From positions 62,001 to 126,000 of the forward strand of contig CAVXNC010000008.1 in NCBI GenBank assembly GCA_963762865.1: DNA of 64,000 nt, read 5' to 3'. This DNA is from DATHAP01 sp963762865 (GTDB taxonomy: Bacteria; Actinomycetota; Actinomycetes; JACCUZ01). The notes beneath the pieces are model-generated. The model was not told where the DNA came from and searched no databases. It saw only the letters and a list, made by a program, of their open reading frames with translations. The translations under genes were made by a program, and so were the position numbers. Positions 8,543-18,345 of the stretch are shown here, one piece after another. Every line of letters starts with the position of its first letter. Position 1 is the first letter of the stretch.

Positions 8543-9190
8543 GTGAGTGAGCTCATCACCCCCGGTCCGCTCCCCGGGATCCAGCGGTTCGAGGCCCGGT
8601 CGCAGCAGCCGCAGGGCATGGGCCTGGACGACCAGGTCTACAACCGCCTGCTGCGCGAGCGCATCATCTTCCTCGGCTCCGTCGTCGAGGACAGCAACGC
8701 CAACGCGATCTGCGCGCAGCTGCTGCTCCTGGCGGCCGATGACCCCGACCGTGACATCTGGCTCTACATCAACTCGCCCGGTGGCTCGGTCTCGGCCGGC
8801 ATGGCGGTCTACGACACCATGCAGTTCGTCAAGAACGACGTGGCGACGGTGTCGATGGGTCTGGCCGCGTCCATGGGGCAGTTCCTGCTCTGCGCCGGCG
8901 CGCCCGGCAAGCGCTACTCGCTGCCGCACTCGCGGATCATGATGCACCAGCCCTCGGGTGGCCTCGGTGGCACCGCGTCCGACATCCGCATCCAGGCCGA
9001 GCAGATGCTCTACACGAAGAAGAAGATGGCCGACCTCATCGCGCAGCACACCGGCCAGTCCGTCGAGACCATCGAGCGCGACTCCGACCGCGACCGCTGG
9101 TTCACCGCCGACGAGGCGCGGGAGTACGGCATGGTCGACCAGGTCGTCAGCAGCGCCGGCCAGGTCAGCGGGTCGGGTGGCACGGCATGA
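8543..9190 (+). CDS. clpP1: ATP-dependent Clp protease proteolytic subunit 1
   Basis: A 215-residue serine peptidase subunit of the barrel-shaped Clp protease. The nucleophile Ser is in GLAASMGQFLL (about residue 110) and the catalytic His in SRIMMHQPSGG (about residue 135). The oxyanion strand NSPGGSVSAG is present. Actinobacteria carry two essential ClpP paralogues that form a mixed ClpP1P2 complex working with ClpX or ClpC. GTG 8543 is used, and the region before it contains the promoter. It is followed by clpP2 47 bp downstream, and the two are probably co-transcribed. Confidence 0.96.
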   Translation: MSELITPGPLPGIQRFEARSQQPQGMGLDDQVYNRLLRERIIFLGSVVEDSNANAICAQLLLLAADDPDRDIWLYINSPGGSVSAGMAVYDTMQFVKNDVATVSMGLAASMGQFLLCAGAPGKRYSLPHSRIMMHQPSGGLGGTASDIRIQAEQMLYTKKKMADLIAQHTGQSVETIERDSDRDRWFTADEAREYGMVDQVVSSAGQVSGSGGTA

Positions 9191-9237
9191 GCGACCTGAC
9201 CACGATGTCGTCCGGCGCCCGAGGAGAGCGAGCCCCG

Positions 9238-9852
9238 ATGAGTGACCTCTACACCCCGAGCTCGCGCTACGTGCTGCCCCAGATGGAGGAGCGCACGTCC
9301 TACGGGTTCAAGCGGATGGACCCCTACAACAAGCTGTTCGAGGAGCGCATCATCTTCCTCGGCACCCAGATCGACGACGTGTCGGCCAACGACGTGATGG
9401 CACAGCTGCTGACCCTCGAGTCGATGGATCCCGACCGTGACATCTCGATCTACATCAACTCGCCGGGCGGCTCGTTCACCGCGCTGACGGCGATCTACGA
9501 CACGATGCGGTTCGTCCGGCCGGACATCCAGACGACCTGCCTGGGCCAGGCCGCGTCGGCGGCCGCGATCATCCTGGCGGCCGGCACGCCCGGCAAGCGC
9601 TTCGCGCTGGCCAACTCGCGGATCCTGATCCACCAGCCGTCCACCGAGGGCGGCGGCCAGGCGAGCGACGTCGAGATCCAGGCGCGTGAGGTGCTGCGGA
9701 TGCGCAAGCTGCTCGAGCAGATGATCGCCGAGCACTCCAACCGCACGCCGGAGCAGGTCGAGGTCGATATCGAGCGCGACAAGATCCTCACCGCACAGGA
9801 GGCGGTGGAGTACGGCATGGTCGACCGGGTCCTGACCACCCGCGGCGCCTGA
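9238..9852 (+). CDS. clpP2: ATP-dependent Clp protease proteolytic subunit 2
   Basis: Second ClpP paralogue, about 204 residues from this start. It has NSPGGSFTALTAIYD, nucleophile Ser in CLGQAASAAAIIL (about residue 107) and His in RILIHQPSTEGGGQ (about residue 132). I chose ATG 9238 because GAGGAGAG lies 8-9 nt upstream and the family start MSDLYTPSSRYVLPQ follows. The longer in-frame ATG 9187 overlaps the clpP1 stop (ATGA), but the intervening codons include a rare CGA-GGA-GAG-CGA run that looks like a ribosome binding site rather than coding sequence. It works with ClpP1. Confidence 0.94.
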   Translation: MSDLYTPSSRYVLPQMEERTSYGFKRMDPYNKLFEERIIFLGTQIDDVSANDVMAQLLTLESMDPDRDISIYINSPGGSFTALTAIYDTMRFVRPDIQTTCLGQAASAAAIILAAGTPGKRFALANSRILIHQPSTEGGGQASDVEIQAREVLRMRKLLEQMIAEHSNRTPEQVEVDIERDKILTAQEAVEYGMVDRVLTTRGA

Positions 9853-9984
9853 GCACGCCCCATCCGGGCTAATCGGGCAACTCCGACGGCGCGGTAATGG
9901 AGGCGCAGCAGGCCCTGCCGGGGTACCGTCAGGGCACGGATGATCCGGTCAGCCGACCGGTGAGGGAGAGGGAGAGGCCCCCGG

Positions 9985-11268
<1,284 letters not shown>

Positions 11269-11276
11269 ACCAGCCT

Positions 11277-11292
11277 GAGGGCGTACGCCCTC
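11277..11292. terminator. Palindrome between convergent clpX and the membrane-protein gene
   Basis: GAGGGCGTACGCCCTC is a perfect 16-bp palindrome, 9 nt after the clpX stop and 20 nt before the stop of the opposing gene. Its position suggests a bidirectional terminator. There is no T tract, and the hairpin loop would have to open at its centre. Confidence 0.4.
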
Positions 11293-11311
11293 GACGACCC
11301 ACCCGGGTGGG

Positions 11312-12124
11312 TCACTGGGCGTCCCACGCCTCGTCGGTTGCCTGTGCGACGACCGCCGGGTCCGGTGCTGCGCCGCCCATCCCCATCACGAACACCGCGC
11401 GGCGCCAGAAGCTCCGCAGACAGAGGGTGGCGCCGAACGCCGGCCCGGTCTGAACCGGTGGGCTGAAGCAGGTGACGTCGCCGTGCTGTGACTCGGTCCA
11501 GCCAGCGAACGGGTCGTCACCGCTGTCGTCCCCGGGACGTGATCCGCCACGGGCGGAGAAGAGGAGGTAGCCGGTGCCGCTCCCGTCGCCGTAGATCGCC
11601 ACGCGCACCGCGCTCCCCGAGGAGAGCTCGTCGGCGAACTGGTCCTGTGCGTCCTGGATCAGCCGGTCGGCCGAGGCGTCGGCGATCCGTGGCATGCCCA
11701 TCAGCGTCGCCGGTGTCACCGGCTCGGCCATGAACTGCCGCCAGCCGAAGCGCCCACCGAGTACCGCCACGAGCAGGAGGACGACCGCCACGCCGGCGAC
11801 GACGAGCTTGATGGTGGACCCGTTGCCGCCCCCGGCGCCGGGTGGCGGCCCGGAGGGTGCGGGGAGCGTCGCGGCACCGCCGAACGGGCTGGCCGCGCTG
11901 GCGAAGCCGCCGAACTGGCTGGGCGCGCTGGGGGAGCCGCCGAACTGGGACGGTGCGGGGGCGCCGAACGGCCCGGTGGATGCCGGGGCGGGGCCGCCGA
12001 AGGCACCGGTGCCGTGCGGCTGCGGGGTGCCGGCGAAGAACCCCAGGTCGGGCACCGGGCCGCGCGGCGCGGGCACGGCGTCGGTGGCATCCGCTGCGTC
12101 GTGCTGGTCCTGCTGCTCGGTCAC
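11312..12124 (-). CDS. Single-pass membrane protein with Pro/Gly-rich N-terminal region
   Basis: Not recognised as a named family. In the 270-residue protein, residues 1-105 are Pro/Gly/Ala/Phe-rich with repeated FGG and SQFGG units. One membrane helix follows (about residues 107-127, IKLVVAGVAVVLLLVAVLG), then an extracytoplasmic domain of about 140 residues with two Cys (VTCFSPP, TLCLRSFW), which may form a disulfide. The architecture, a disordered cytoplasmic tail plus one helix plus a small external domain, is common among actinobacterial envelope proteins. GTG 12124 starts MTEQQDQ. It is convergent with clpX and lies 3' of valS on the same strand. Confidence 0.8.
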   Translation of the reverse strand: MTEQQDQHDAADATDAVPAPRGPVPDLGFFAGTPQPHGTGAFGGPAPASTGPFGAPAPSQFGGSPSAPSQFGGFASAASPFGGAATLPAPSGPPPGAGGGNGSTIKLVVAGVAVVLLLVAVLGGRFGWRQFMAEPVTPATLMGMPRIADASADRLIQDAQDQFADELSSGSAVRVAIYGDGSGTGYLLFSARGGSRPGDDSGDDPFAGWTESQHGDVTCFSPPVQTGPAFGATLCLRSFWRRAVFVMGMGGAAPDPAVVAQATDEAWDAQ

Positions 12125-12200
12125 GAGTCTCCCCTGGCGCGATGGGCGTCAGAGGGGTGCGTCGGCACCATCCGGGGTGGTCTTGAGGTCGCGCGACCTG

Positions 12201-14765
12201 TCAGAGCGTGACGGTGGCCGTCAGTACCCCGCCGTCGGCCTGGAAGACCAGCTCACCGACCCGGCCGGTGGCCCGGAGGTCCTCGGCGGCCAGCGCCACC
12301 CGGTCGAGGGCCTCCTGCGGGCCGCTGACCGTCGCGGAGGCCACGTCGGTGCGCATCGAGGTCTTGGCCTCCGACTTCGCCTTCCGGACCGCGGCCAGCA
12401 CGACCGCCGTGTCACGCAGCACCCCGGCGTCGGCCCCGGGCGCCATCGCCGCCACCTCGTCGGCCACCGGCCAGCTGGAGCGGTGCACCGACCCGTGCTG
12501 CCACCAGGACCAGACCTCCTCGGTCACGAACGGCAGGAACGGCGCCAGCAGCCGCAGCTGCACGGACAGGGCCGTCGCCAGCGTGGCCTTCGCGGAGGCC
12601 GCCGACTCGTCGCCGCGGCCGCCGTAGGCCCGCTCCTTGACCAGCTCGAGGTAGTCGTCGCAGAAGCCCCAGAAGAAGGTCTCGGTGAGCTCGAGGGCCC
12701 GGGTGTACTCGTAGTCGTCCATCTCGTGGGTCGCCTCGCGCACGACCCCGGCCAGGGACGCGAGCAGCGCTCGGTCGAGCGGGTCGCTGACGGCTGCCGG
12801 ATCCTCGACCGCGCCGAGGGACAGGGCGAACTTCGACGCGTTGAGCACCTTGATGGCGAGTCGGCGCCCGATCTTCATCTGCGCCTCGTCGAAGGGGCTG
12901 TCCATGCCGGGCCGTGCCCCTGCGGCCCGCCAGCGCACGGCGTCCGAGCCGTAGCGCTCGAGGATCTCCACCGGCGTCACCTGGGCGTTGCCCTTGGACT
13001 TCGACAGCTTCTTCCGGTCTGGGTCGACGACGAAGCCGGAGATCGCGGCGTGCGACCACGGCACGACGCCGTGCTCGTAGTGGGCACGCACCACGGTCGC
13101 GAAGAGCCAGGTGCGGATGATCTCGTGCGCCTGCGGTCGCATGTCCATCGGGAAGGTGCGCGCGAAGAGGTCCGGGTCGCGCTCCCAGCCACACACCACC
13201 TGCGGCGACAGCGAGGAGGTCGCCCAGGTGTCCATCACGTCGGGGTCCGCGGTGAAGCCGCCCGGCACGTCACGTTGGTCGTCGGTGTAGCCGGGCGGGG
13301 TGAGCGACGCGGGGTCGACCGGCAGGTCAGCCTCGTCGGCCAGGATCGGGTCGTCGTAGTCCGGCTGCCCGTCGGCGTCGAGTCGGTACCAGACCGGGAA
13401 GGCCACGCCGAAGAACCGCTGCCGGCTGATCAGCCAGTCGCCCTGCAGGCCGTTGACCCAGTTCTCGTAGCGGTGCCGCATGAAGTCCGGCACCCAGGCG
13501 ATCTCCCGGCCGCTCTCCACGAACGCTGCGCGAAGGGCCTCGTCGCGGCCCCCGTTGCTGATGTACCACTGCCGGCTGGTGACGATCTCGAGCGGCTTGT
13601 CACCGTTCTCGTAGAAGTTCGCCATCCGCTCGGTCGGTGTCGGCTCGCCGTCGAGGTCGCCGGACGCACGCAGGGCGTCGACCACCGCGACCCGCGCCGA
13701 GAAGGTGGTCTTGCCGGCGATCTCGGCGTACGCCGCCGAGGCGCTCTCGTCGCCGGCCAGCCACTCCGGCGTCTCGCGCAGCAGCCGCCCGTCGCGACCG
13801 ACCACGGAGCGCACCGGCAGGTCGAGCTCGCGCCACCAGGTCACGTCGGTGAGGTCGCCGAAGGTGCAGCACATGGCGATGCCTGCGCCCTTGTCCGGCT
13901 CGGCGAGGTAGTGCGCGAGCACCGGCACCTCGACACCGAAGAGCGGTGAGCGGACGGTCGTACCGAAGAGTGGTTGGTAGCGCTCGTCGTCCGGGTGCGC
14001 GATGAGTGCGACGCACGCGGGGATCAGCTCGGGCCGCGTGGTCTCGATGTGGATGGGGCCAGTGGGGCCGTGGAAGGCGACCCGGTGGAAGTGGCCGGGG
14101 TAGGGACGGGCCTCGAGCTCGGCCTGCGCGACCGCGGTCTTGAAGGTGACGTCCCACAGGCTCGGCGCCTCGGCCTGGTAGGCCTCCCCGCGGGCGAGGT
14201 TGCGCAGGAAGGCCCGTTGCGAGGCGATGCGCGAGTCGTCACCGATGGTCGTGTACTTCTGCGTCCAGTCGACCGAGAGGCCGACCATCCGCCATAGCTC
14301 CTCGTAGGCCTGCTCGATCTGCTCGGTCCACTGCTCGCAGAGCTCGATGAAGTTGCGCCGCGAGATCGGCACCTGCTTCTTCGGGTCGGGCTTGGCCGGC
14401 GGTTCGAAGTCGGGGTCGTAGGGCACCGACGGGTCGCACCGTACGCCGAAGTCGTGCTGCACCCGGCGCTCGGTCGGCAGGCCGTTGTCGTCCCAGCCCA
14501 TCGGGTAGAACACCTCGCGGCCGCGCATCCGCTGGTAGCGCGCCACGATGTCGGTGTGCGTGTAGGAGAACACGTGCCCGACGTGCAGCGACCCGCTGAC
14601 CGTGGGTGGCGGCGTGTCGATGGAGAAGACCTGCTCGCGGGTCTTGGACCGGTCGAACAGGTAGGTGCCCTGCTCCTCCCATACCTGGCTCCAGCGCGCC
14701 TCGAGGCCGTCGACGGTCGGCTTCTCGGGCACCCGCGCGGTCGCGCCGGGGGTCAGCTGGTCCAT
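12201..14765 (-). CDS. valS: Valyl-tRNA synthetase, archaeal-like type
   Basis: Class I synthetase charging tRNA-Val. The 854-residue protein has the ATP-binding HVGH motif at residues 61-64 within PPPTVSGSLHVGHVFSYTHT and KLSKS at about 586-590. A CP1 editing domain lies between them and an anticodon-binding domain follows. The surrounding residues (YTHTDIVARYQRMRG, YPMGWDDNGLPTERRVQ) match the shorter archaeal/rickettsial-type ValRS rather than the usual bacterial form with DHAGIATQ. The C-terminal coiled-coil of the bacterial type is absent. ATG 14765 is preceded by TAGGAT 7 nt upstream, a leaderless layout. It is divergent from folC. Confidence 0.96.
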   Translation of the reverse strand: MDQLTPGATARVPEKPTVDGLEARWSQVWEEQGTYLFDRSKTREQVFSIDTPPPTVSGSLHVGHVFSYTHTDIVARYQRMRGREVFYPMGWDDNGLPTERRVQHDFGVRCDPSVPYDPDFEPPAKPDPKKQVPISRRNFIELCEQWTEQIEQAYEELWRMVGLSVDWTQKYTTIGDDSRIASQRAFLRNLARGEAYQAEAPSLWDVTFKTAVAQAELEARPYPGHFHRVAFHGPTGPIHIETTRPELIPACVALIAHPDDERYQPLFGTTVRSPLFGVEVPVLAHYLAEPDKGAGIAMCCTFGDLTDVTWWRELDLPVRSVVGRDGRLLRETPEWLAGDESASAAYAEIAGKTTFSARVAVVDALRASGDLDGEPTPTERMANFYENGDKPLEIVTSRQWYISNGGRDEALRAAFVESGREIAWVPDFMRHRYENWVNGLQGDWLISRQRFFGVAFPVWYRLDADGQPDYDDPILADEADLPVDPASLTPPGYTDDQRDVPGGFTADPDVMDTWATSSLSPQVVCGWERDPDLFARTFPMDMRPQAHEIIRTWLFATVVRAHYEHGVVPWSHAAISGFVVDPDRKKLSKSKGNAQVTPVEILERYGSDAVRWRAAGARPGMDSPFDEAQMKIGRRLAIKVLNASKFALSLGAVEDPAAVSDPLDRALLASLAGVVREATHEMDDYEYTRALELTETFFWGFCDDYLELVKERAYGGRGDESAASAKATLATALSVQLRLLAPFLPFVTEEVWSWWQHGSVHRSSWPVADEVAAMAPGADAGVLRDTAVVLAAVRKAKSEAKTSMRTDVASATVSGPQEALDRVALAAEDLRATGRVGELVFQADGGVLTATVTL

Positions 14766-14772
14766 GCCCCAA

Positions 14773-14778
14773 ATCCTA
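14773..14778 (-). promoter_or_regulatory. -10 box of a probable leaderless valS promoter
   Basis: On the minus strand TAGGAT lies 7 nt before ATG 14765. It sits back to back with the folC box 16 bp away, so the two promoters share a short divergent region. Confidence 0.5.
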
Positions 14779-14794
14779 TGGGCCTCGGCTGGCC

Positions 14795-14800
14795 TAGGCT
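14795..14800 (+). promoter_or_regulatory. -10 box of a probable leaderless folC promoter
   Basis: TAGGCT lies 7 nt before GTG 14808, with no ribosome binding site between. Confidence 0.5.
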
Positions 14801-14807
14801 CGCCGGC

Positions 14808-16178
14808 GTGACGGACACCAGCCCGGAGACCGAGGCCGGCGGCCGGCTGCGCGAGGTGGAGCGGGCGATCCTGGCACGCACGCCCGAGCACGACATCGTG
14901 CCGTCGCTGGACCGGGTCCGCGAGGTGCTCGACCTGCTCGGCAACCCGCAGCAGGCCGCGCCGGTGGTCCACGTCGCGGGGACCAACGGCAAGACGTCCA
15001 CCACCCGGATGATCGACACGCTGCTGCGCGAGTTCGGGCTGCACACCGGCCGGTTCACCAGCCCTCACCTGCACTCGGTGCGCGAGCGGATCGCCTTCGA
15101 CGGCGCGTCCATCGAGCCGGAGCGGTTCGTCGCGACGTACGACGACGTGGCTCCCTACCTCGACCTGGTCGACTCCCGCAACGACATCCGGCTGTCCTTC
15201 TTCGAGGTGCTGACGGCGATGGCGTACGCGGCCTTCGCCGACGCCCCGGTCGACGCAGCCGTCGTCGAGACCGGGATGGGCGGGACCTGGGACGCCACCA
15301 ACGTGGCCGACGCCACGGTCGCGGTGGTCACCCCGATCGCCATCGACCACACGCACTTCCTGGGGACGACCGTCGAGGCGATCGCGGGGGAGAAGGCAGG
15401 GATCCTCAAGCCGGGCTCCTACGGGGTGCTGGCCCAGCAACCGGTCGAGGCGGCGGACGTGCTGCTGCGCCGGTCGGTCGAGGTCGGCGCGATCGTCGCC
15501 CGCGAGGGCCTGGAGTTCGGCGTGCTGCAGCGCATCCTGGCTGTCGGCGGGCAGGTGCTGCGGCTGCGCGGTCTGGCGGGCGAGTACGACGAGGTGTTCC
15601 TCCCGCTCATGGGCGCCCACCAGGCACACAACGCGGCTGTCGCCCTCGCGGCCGTCGAGGCCTTCCTCGGCGGCGGGCACGCCGAGCGCGGCCCGCTGGA
15701 CGTCGACGTCCTCCGGGCCGGCTTCGCCAAGGTCACCTCCCCCGGTCGCCTCGAGGTCGCGCGGCGCTCGCCCACCGTGCTGCTCGACGCCGCGCACAAC
15801 CCGGCGGGCGCCCGGGCGACCGCCGAGGCGATCCAGGACTCCTTCGGCTTCACCCGGCTGGTCGGTGTCTTCGCGGCGATGGCCGACAAGGACGTGCGGG
15901 GGATGCTGGAGGCCCTCGAACCGGTGCTGGCCGAGGTGGTCGTCAGCCAGTCGCACTCCGGCCGGGCGATGCCAGCGGACGACCTGGCGGCAGTGGCGGT
16001 CGAGGTCTTCGGCGACGACCGGGTCGAGGTCACCCCGCGGCTGGACGACGCGATCGACTCGGCCGTGTCGCTGGCCGAGGAGCACGGGGACGACCTCGGC
16101 GGCGCCGGTGTGCTGGTGACCGGGTCGATCGTCACCGTCGCCGAGGCGCGGACCCTGCTCGGGCTCGGCGACCGGTGA
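14808..16178 (+). CDS. folC: Bifunctional folylpolyglutamate synthase / dihydrofolate synthase
   Basis: Mur-ligase-like enzyme that adds glutamate to dihydropteroate and folates. In the 456-residue protein the ATP-binding loop VAGTNGKTSTTRM is at about residue 60. It is followed by FTSPHLHSVRERI, VVETGMGGTWDATN, and PIAIDHTHFLG with GEKAGILK, all diagnostic of FolC. The C-terminal domain carries LLDAAHNPAGARA. GTG 14808 is chosen for the TAGGCT box 7 nt upstream and the lack of similarity in the longer frame. It overlaps the DUF4233 gene by 4 nt. This operon is typical of actinobacteria. Confidence 0.96.
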   Translation: MTDTSPETEAGGRLREVERAILARTPEHDIVPSLDRVREVLDLLGNPQQAAPVVHVAGTNGKTSTTRMIDTLLREFGLHTGRFTSPHLHSVRERIAFDGASIEPERFVATYDDVAPYLDLVDSRNDIRLSFFEVLTAMAYAAFADAPVDAAVVETGMGGTWDATNVADATVAVVTPIAIDHTHFLGTTVEAIAGEKAGILKPGSYGVLAQQPVEAADVLLRRSVEVGAIVAREGLEFGVLQRILAVGGQVLRLRGLAGEYDEVFLPLMGAHQAHNAAVALAAVEAFLGGGHAERGPLDVDVLRAGFAKVTSPGRLEVARRSPTVLLDAAHNPAGARATAEAIQDSFGFTRLVGVFAAMADKDVRGMLEALEPVLAEVVVSQSHSGRAMPADDLAAVAVEVFGDDRVEVTPRLDDAIDSAVSLAEEHGDDLGGAGVLVTGSIVTVAEARTLLGLGDR

Positions 16179-16516
16179 GGGGGATCGCCGCGTCGATCCT
16201 GGTCTTCGAGGGCCTCGTCGTCTTCTTCGCCACGCTCGTGGCGCTGGACCTCAGCGACGTCGACGACGGCACGCTGTGGTGGACCGGCGGCACGCTGGCG
16301 GTGGCGTGCGTCGTCGCGGCCGGCCTCCTCGGCAGACCCTGGGGGTACGTCGTCGGCTCGGTGCTCCAGGCCGTCGTCGTGGCCGCGGGGCTGCTCGTGC
16401 CGGCCATGTTCCTGCTCGGCGCGGTCTTCGCGGCGCTGTGGTTCCTGGCCCTGCACCTGGGCCGCAAGGTGGCCCGGTTCGAGGCGGCACAGCCACCCCC
16501 GGAGCCCCCCGGCTAG
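16175..16516 (+). CDS. DUF4233 family small membrane protein
   Basis: A 113-residue protein with four hydrophobic segments (approximately residues 4-24, 32-50, 54-72 and 74-92) and a charged C-terminal tail. The family is found directly after folC across actinobacteria and its function is unknown. The start GTG 16175 overlaps the folC stop as GTGA, indicating translational coupling. ndk follows after 11 bp. Confidence 0.88.
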   Translation: MRGIAASILVFEGLVVFFATLVALDLSDVDDGTLWWTGGTLAVACVVAAGLLGRPWGYVVGSVLQAVVVAAGLLVPAMFLLGAVFAALWFLALHLGRKVARFEAAQPPPEPPG

Positions 16517-16519
16517 GCT
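16514..16519 (+). promoter_or_regulatory. -10 box of a probable leaderless ndk promoter
   Basis: TAGGCT overlaps the stop of the DUF4233 gene and lies 8 nt before GTG 16528, allowing ndk to be transcribed separately from folC. Confidence 0.45.
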
Positions 16520-16527
16520 CCCGGCCC

Positions 16528-16935
16528 GTGAGCGAGCGCACCCTGGTCCTGGTCAAGCCCGACGCCGTCCGACGTGGGCTGGTCGGGGAGGTGCTGACGC
16601 GCTTCGAGCGCAAGGGGCTGCGGATCGTGGCCATGGACCAGCGCTCCGTCGACGGCGAGCTGGCCGACCGGCACTACGCCGAGCACGTCGAGCGCGACTT
16701 CTACCCGCCGCTGCGGGAGTTCATCACCTCCGGGCCGCTGGTGGCGATGGTGCTCGAGGGCGACCAGGCGATCGCCGTGGTCCGCGCGATCAACGGCGCC
16801 ACCGACGGCCGGGCGGCGGCAGCCGGCACCATCCGCGGCGACCTCTCCCTGTCGAACCGGGAGAACCTGGTCCACGCCTCCGACTCGCCCGAGTCGGCCA
16901 CCCGCGAGATCGAGATCTTCTTCCCGGGCCTCTAG
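16528..16935 (+). CDS. ndk: Nucleoside diphosphate kinase
   Basis: Transfers the gamma-phosphate between nucleoside triphosphates and diphosphates. The 135-residue protein has the usual length. LVLVKPDAVRRGLVGE is at the N-terminus and the catalytic His is in SRENLVHASDSPESA (about residue 115), with the ATP-binding region GATDGRAAAAGTIRGD. GTG 16528 gives the conserved MSERTLVLVKPDAV start. A 294-bp gap containing palindromes separates it from mreB. Confidence 0.96.
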   Translation: MSERTLVLVKPDAVRRGLVGEVLTRFERKGLRIVAMDQRSVDGELADRHYAEHVERDFYPPLREFITSGPLVAMVLEGDQAIAVVRAINGATDGRAAAAGTIRGDLSLSNRENLVHASDSPESATREIEIFFPGL

Positions 16936-16948
16936 CGCCACCGCCACA

Positions 16949-17032
16949 TTGATCACGCGAGCGTGGTCAGTTGTTGCTGGGCGCGGCAAATTTGCCGCGC
17001 CCAGGCGTCATTGACCACGCGAGCGTGATCAA
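16949..17032. repeat. Nested palindromic element between ndk and mreB
   Basis: Two 21-bp arms (16949-16969 and 17012-17032) are inverted copies with 2 mismatches. Each arm, such as GATCACGCGAGCGTGGTC, is itself nearly palindromic. Between them lies a perfect 26-bp palindrome at 16978-17003, centred on AAATTT. It could terminate ndk, act as an operator for mreB, or be an intergenic repeat unit. Confidence 0.85.
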
Positions 17033-17229
17033 TTCGGCACCCCCTACGGCGGTGGGGCAGTCGGTGGCGGCCGGGCAAAGAGTTGTCACAAGTTGGTGCC
17101 GGTCCGGCGCGCGTTGGCGGGTCGGACCACCGGGCCGCCGATACGATGACCGCCGACGCGTCCCAGCCAGCTCAGCACGTGGCGGCCGGTCGAGCACCTG
17201 CACGGAGACTTCGGGAAGGCACCTCCCAC

Positions 17230-18261
17230 ATGGGAAACAACATGTCGTTCATCGGCCGGGACATGGCCGTCGACCTCGGGACGGCCAACACGCTGGTCTA
17301 CGTCCGGGGCAAGGGGATCGTGCTCAACGAGCCCTCGGTGGTGGCGATCAACACCAACACCGGCGGCATCCTCGCGGTCGGGGCCGAGGCCAAGAAGATG
17401 ATCGGCCGCACGCCGGGCAACATCGTGGCGATCCGCCCCCTCAAGGACGGCGTCATCGCCGACTTCGACACCACCGAGCGGATGCTGCGCTACTTCATCC
17501 AGAAGGTCCACCGCCGGCGCCACCTGGCCAAGCCGCGCATCGTGGTCTGCGTCCCCAGCGGCATCACCGGTGTCGAGCAGCGGGCGGTCAAGGACGCCGG
17601 CTACGCGGCCGGCGCGCGCAAGGTCTACATCATCGAGGAGCCGATGGCTGCGGCGATCGGCGCCGGGCTGCCGGTCCACGAGCCGACCGGCAACATGGTC
17701 GTCGACATCGGCGGCGGCACCACCGAGGTCGCCGTGATCTCGCTGGGCGGCATCGTGACCAGCCAGTCGATCCGCACCGGCGGCGACGAGCTCGACATGG
17801 CGATCATCACGTACGTGAAGAAGGAGTACTCGCTCATGCTGGGCGAGCGGACCGCGGAAGAGATCAAGATGGCGATCGGCTCGGCCTTCCCGGCCCCCGA
17901 CGAGCCGCACGCCGAGATCCGCGGCCGTGACCTGGTCTCCGGCCTGCCGAAGACGATCGTCGTGAGCGCAGAGGAGATCCGCAAGGCGATCGAGGAGCCG
18001 GTCAACTCGATCATCGACGCGGTCAAGACCACGCTGGACAAGTGCCCGCCGGAGCTCTCCGGCGACATCATGGACCGAGGGATCGTCATCACCGGCGGCG
18101 GCGCACTGCTCAAGGGGCTCGACGAGCGGCTGCGCCACGAGACCGGCATGCCGATCCACCTGACCGACCGGCCGCTGGACTCGGTCGCGTTGGGCTCGGG
18201 GAAGTGCGTCGAGGAGTTCGAGGCACTGCAACAGGTGCTGATCTCCGAGCCGCGGCACTGA
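17230..18261 (+). CDS. mreB: Rod-shape-determining actin-like protein MreB
   Basis: Bacterial actin that polymerises under the membrane and guides sidewall peptidoglycan synthesis. The 343-residue protein has phosphate-1 motif DLGTANTLVYVRGKG, connect-1 EEPMAAAIGAGLPV, phosphate-2 VVDIGGGTTEVAVISL and adenosine motif ITGGGALLKGLDE. ATG 17230 (MGNNMSFIGRDMA) is used, with GGGAAGG about 13 nt upstream. The internal ATG 17242 is less likely. It heads the mreB-mreC-mreD-mrdA-rodA cluster, consistent with lateral wall elongation in a non-apically growing actinobacterium. Confidence 0.97.
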   Translation: MGNNMSFIGRDMAVDLGTANTLVYVRGKGIVLNEPSVVAINTNTGGILAVGAEAKKMIGRTPGNIVAIRPLKDGVIADFDTTERMLRYFIQKVHRRRHLAKPRIVVCVPSGITGVEQRAVKDAGYAAGARKVYIIEEPMAAAIGAGLPVHEPTGNMVVDIGGGTTEVAVISLGGIVTSQSIRTGGDELDMAIITYVKKEYSLMLGERTAEEIKMAIGSAFPAPDEPHAEIRGRDLVSGLPKTIVVSAEEIRKAIEEPVNSIIDAVKTTLDKCPPELSGDIMDRGIVITGGGALLKGLDERLRHETGMPIHLTDRPLDSVALGSGKCVEEFEALQQVLISEPRH

Positions 18262-18274
18262 ACGAGGCCGAGCA

Positions 18275-18299
18275 CGGGCCGGGCGGGCTGAGCGGCCCG
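18275..18299. terminator. Hairpin between mreB and mreC
   Basis: CGGGCCG (18275-18281) and CGGCCCG (18293-18299) can pair around an 11-nt loop. There is no T tract, so it may lower rather than stop transcription into mreC. Confidence 0.3.
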
Positions 18300-18345
18300 C
18301 GGCGGCGACGTACGGAGTGAGGCACGAACCGAGGCGGGTCGAGAC

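Noticed and set aside
4078..8619. A 1513-residue open frame on the minus strand
   Set aside because: It runs opposite rpiB, the phosphatase gene, both tRNAs and tig. It is a shadow caused by the scarcity of stop codons in GC-rich DNA, with no family motifs.
12201..16085. A single 1294-residue minus-strand protein including valS
   Set aside because: Residues upstream of the Met at 14765 lie opposite folC and lack similarity. The ValRS start and its TAGGAT box fit ATG 14765.
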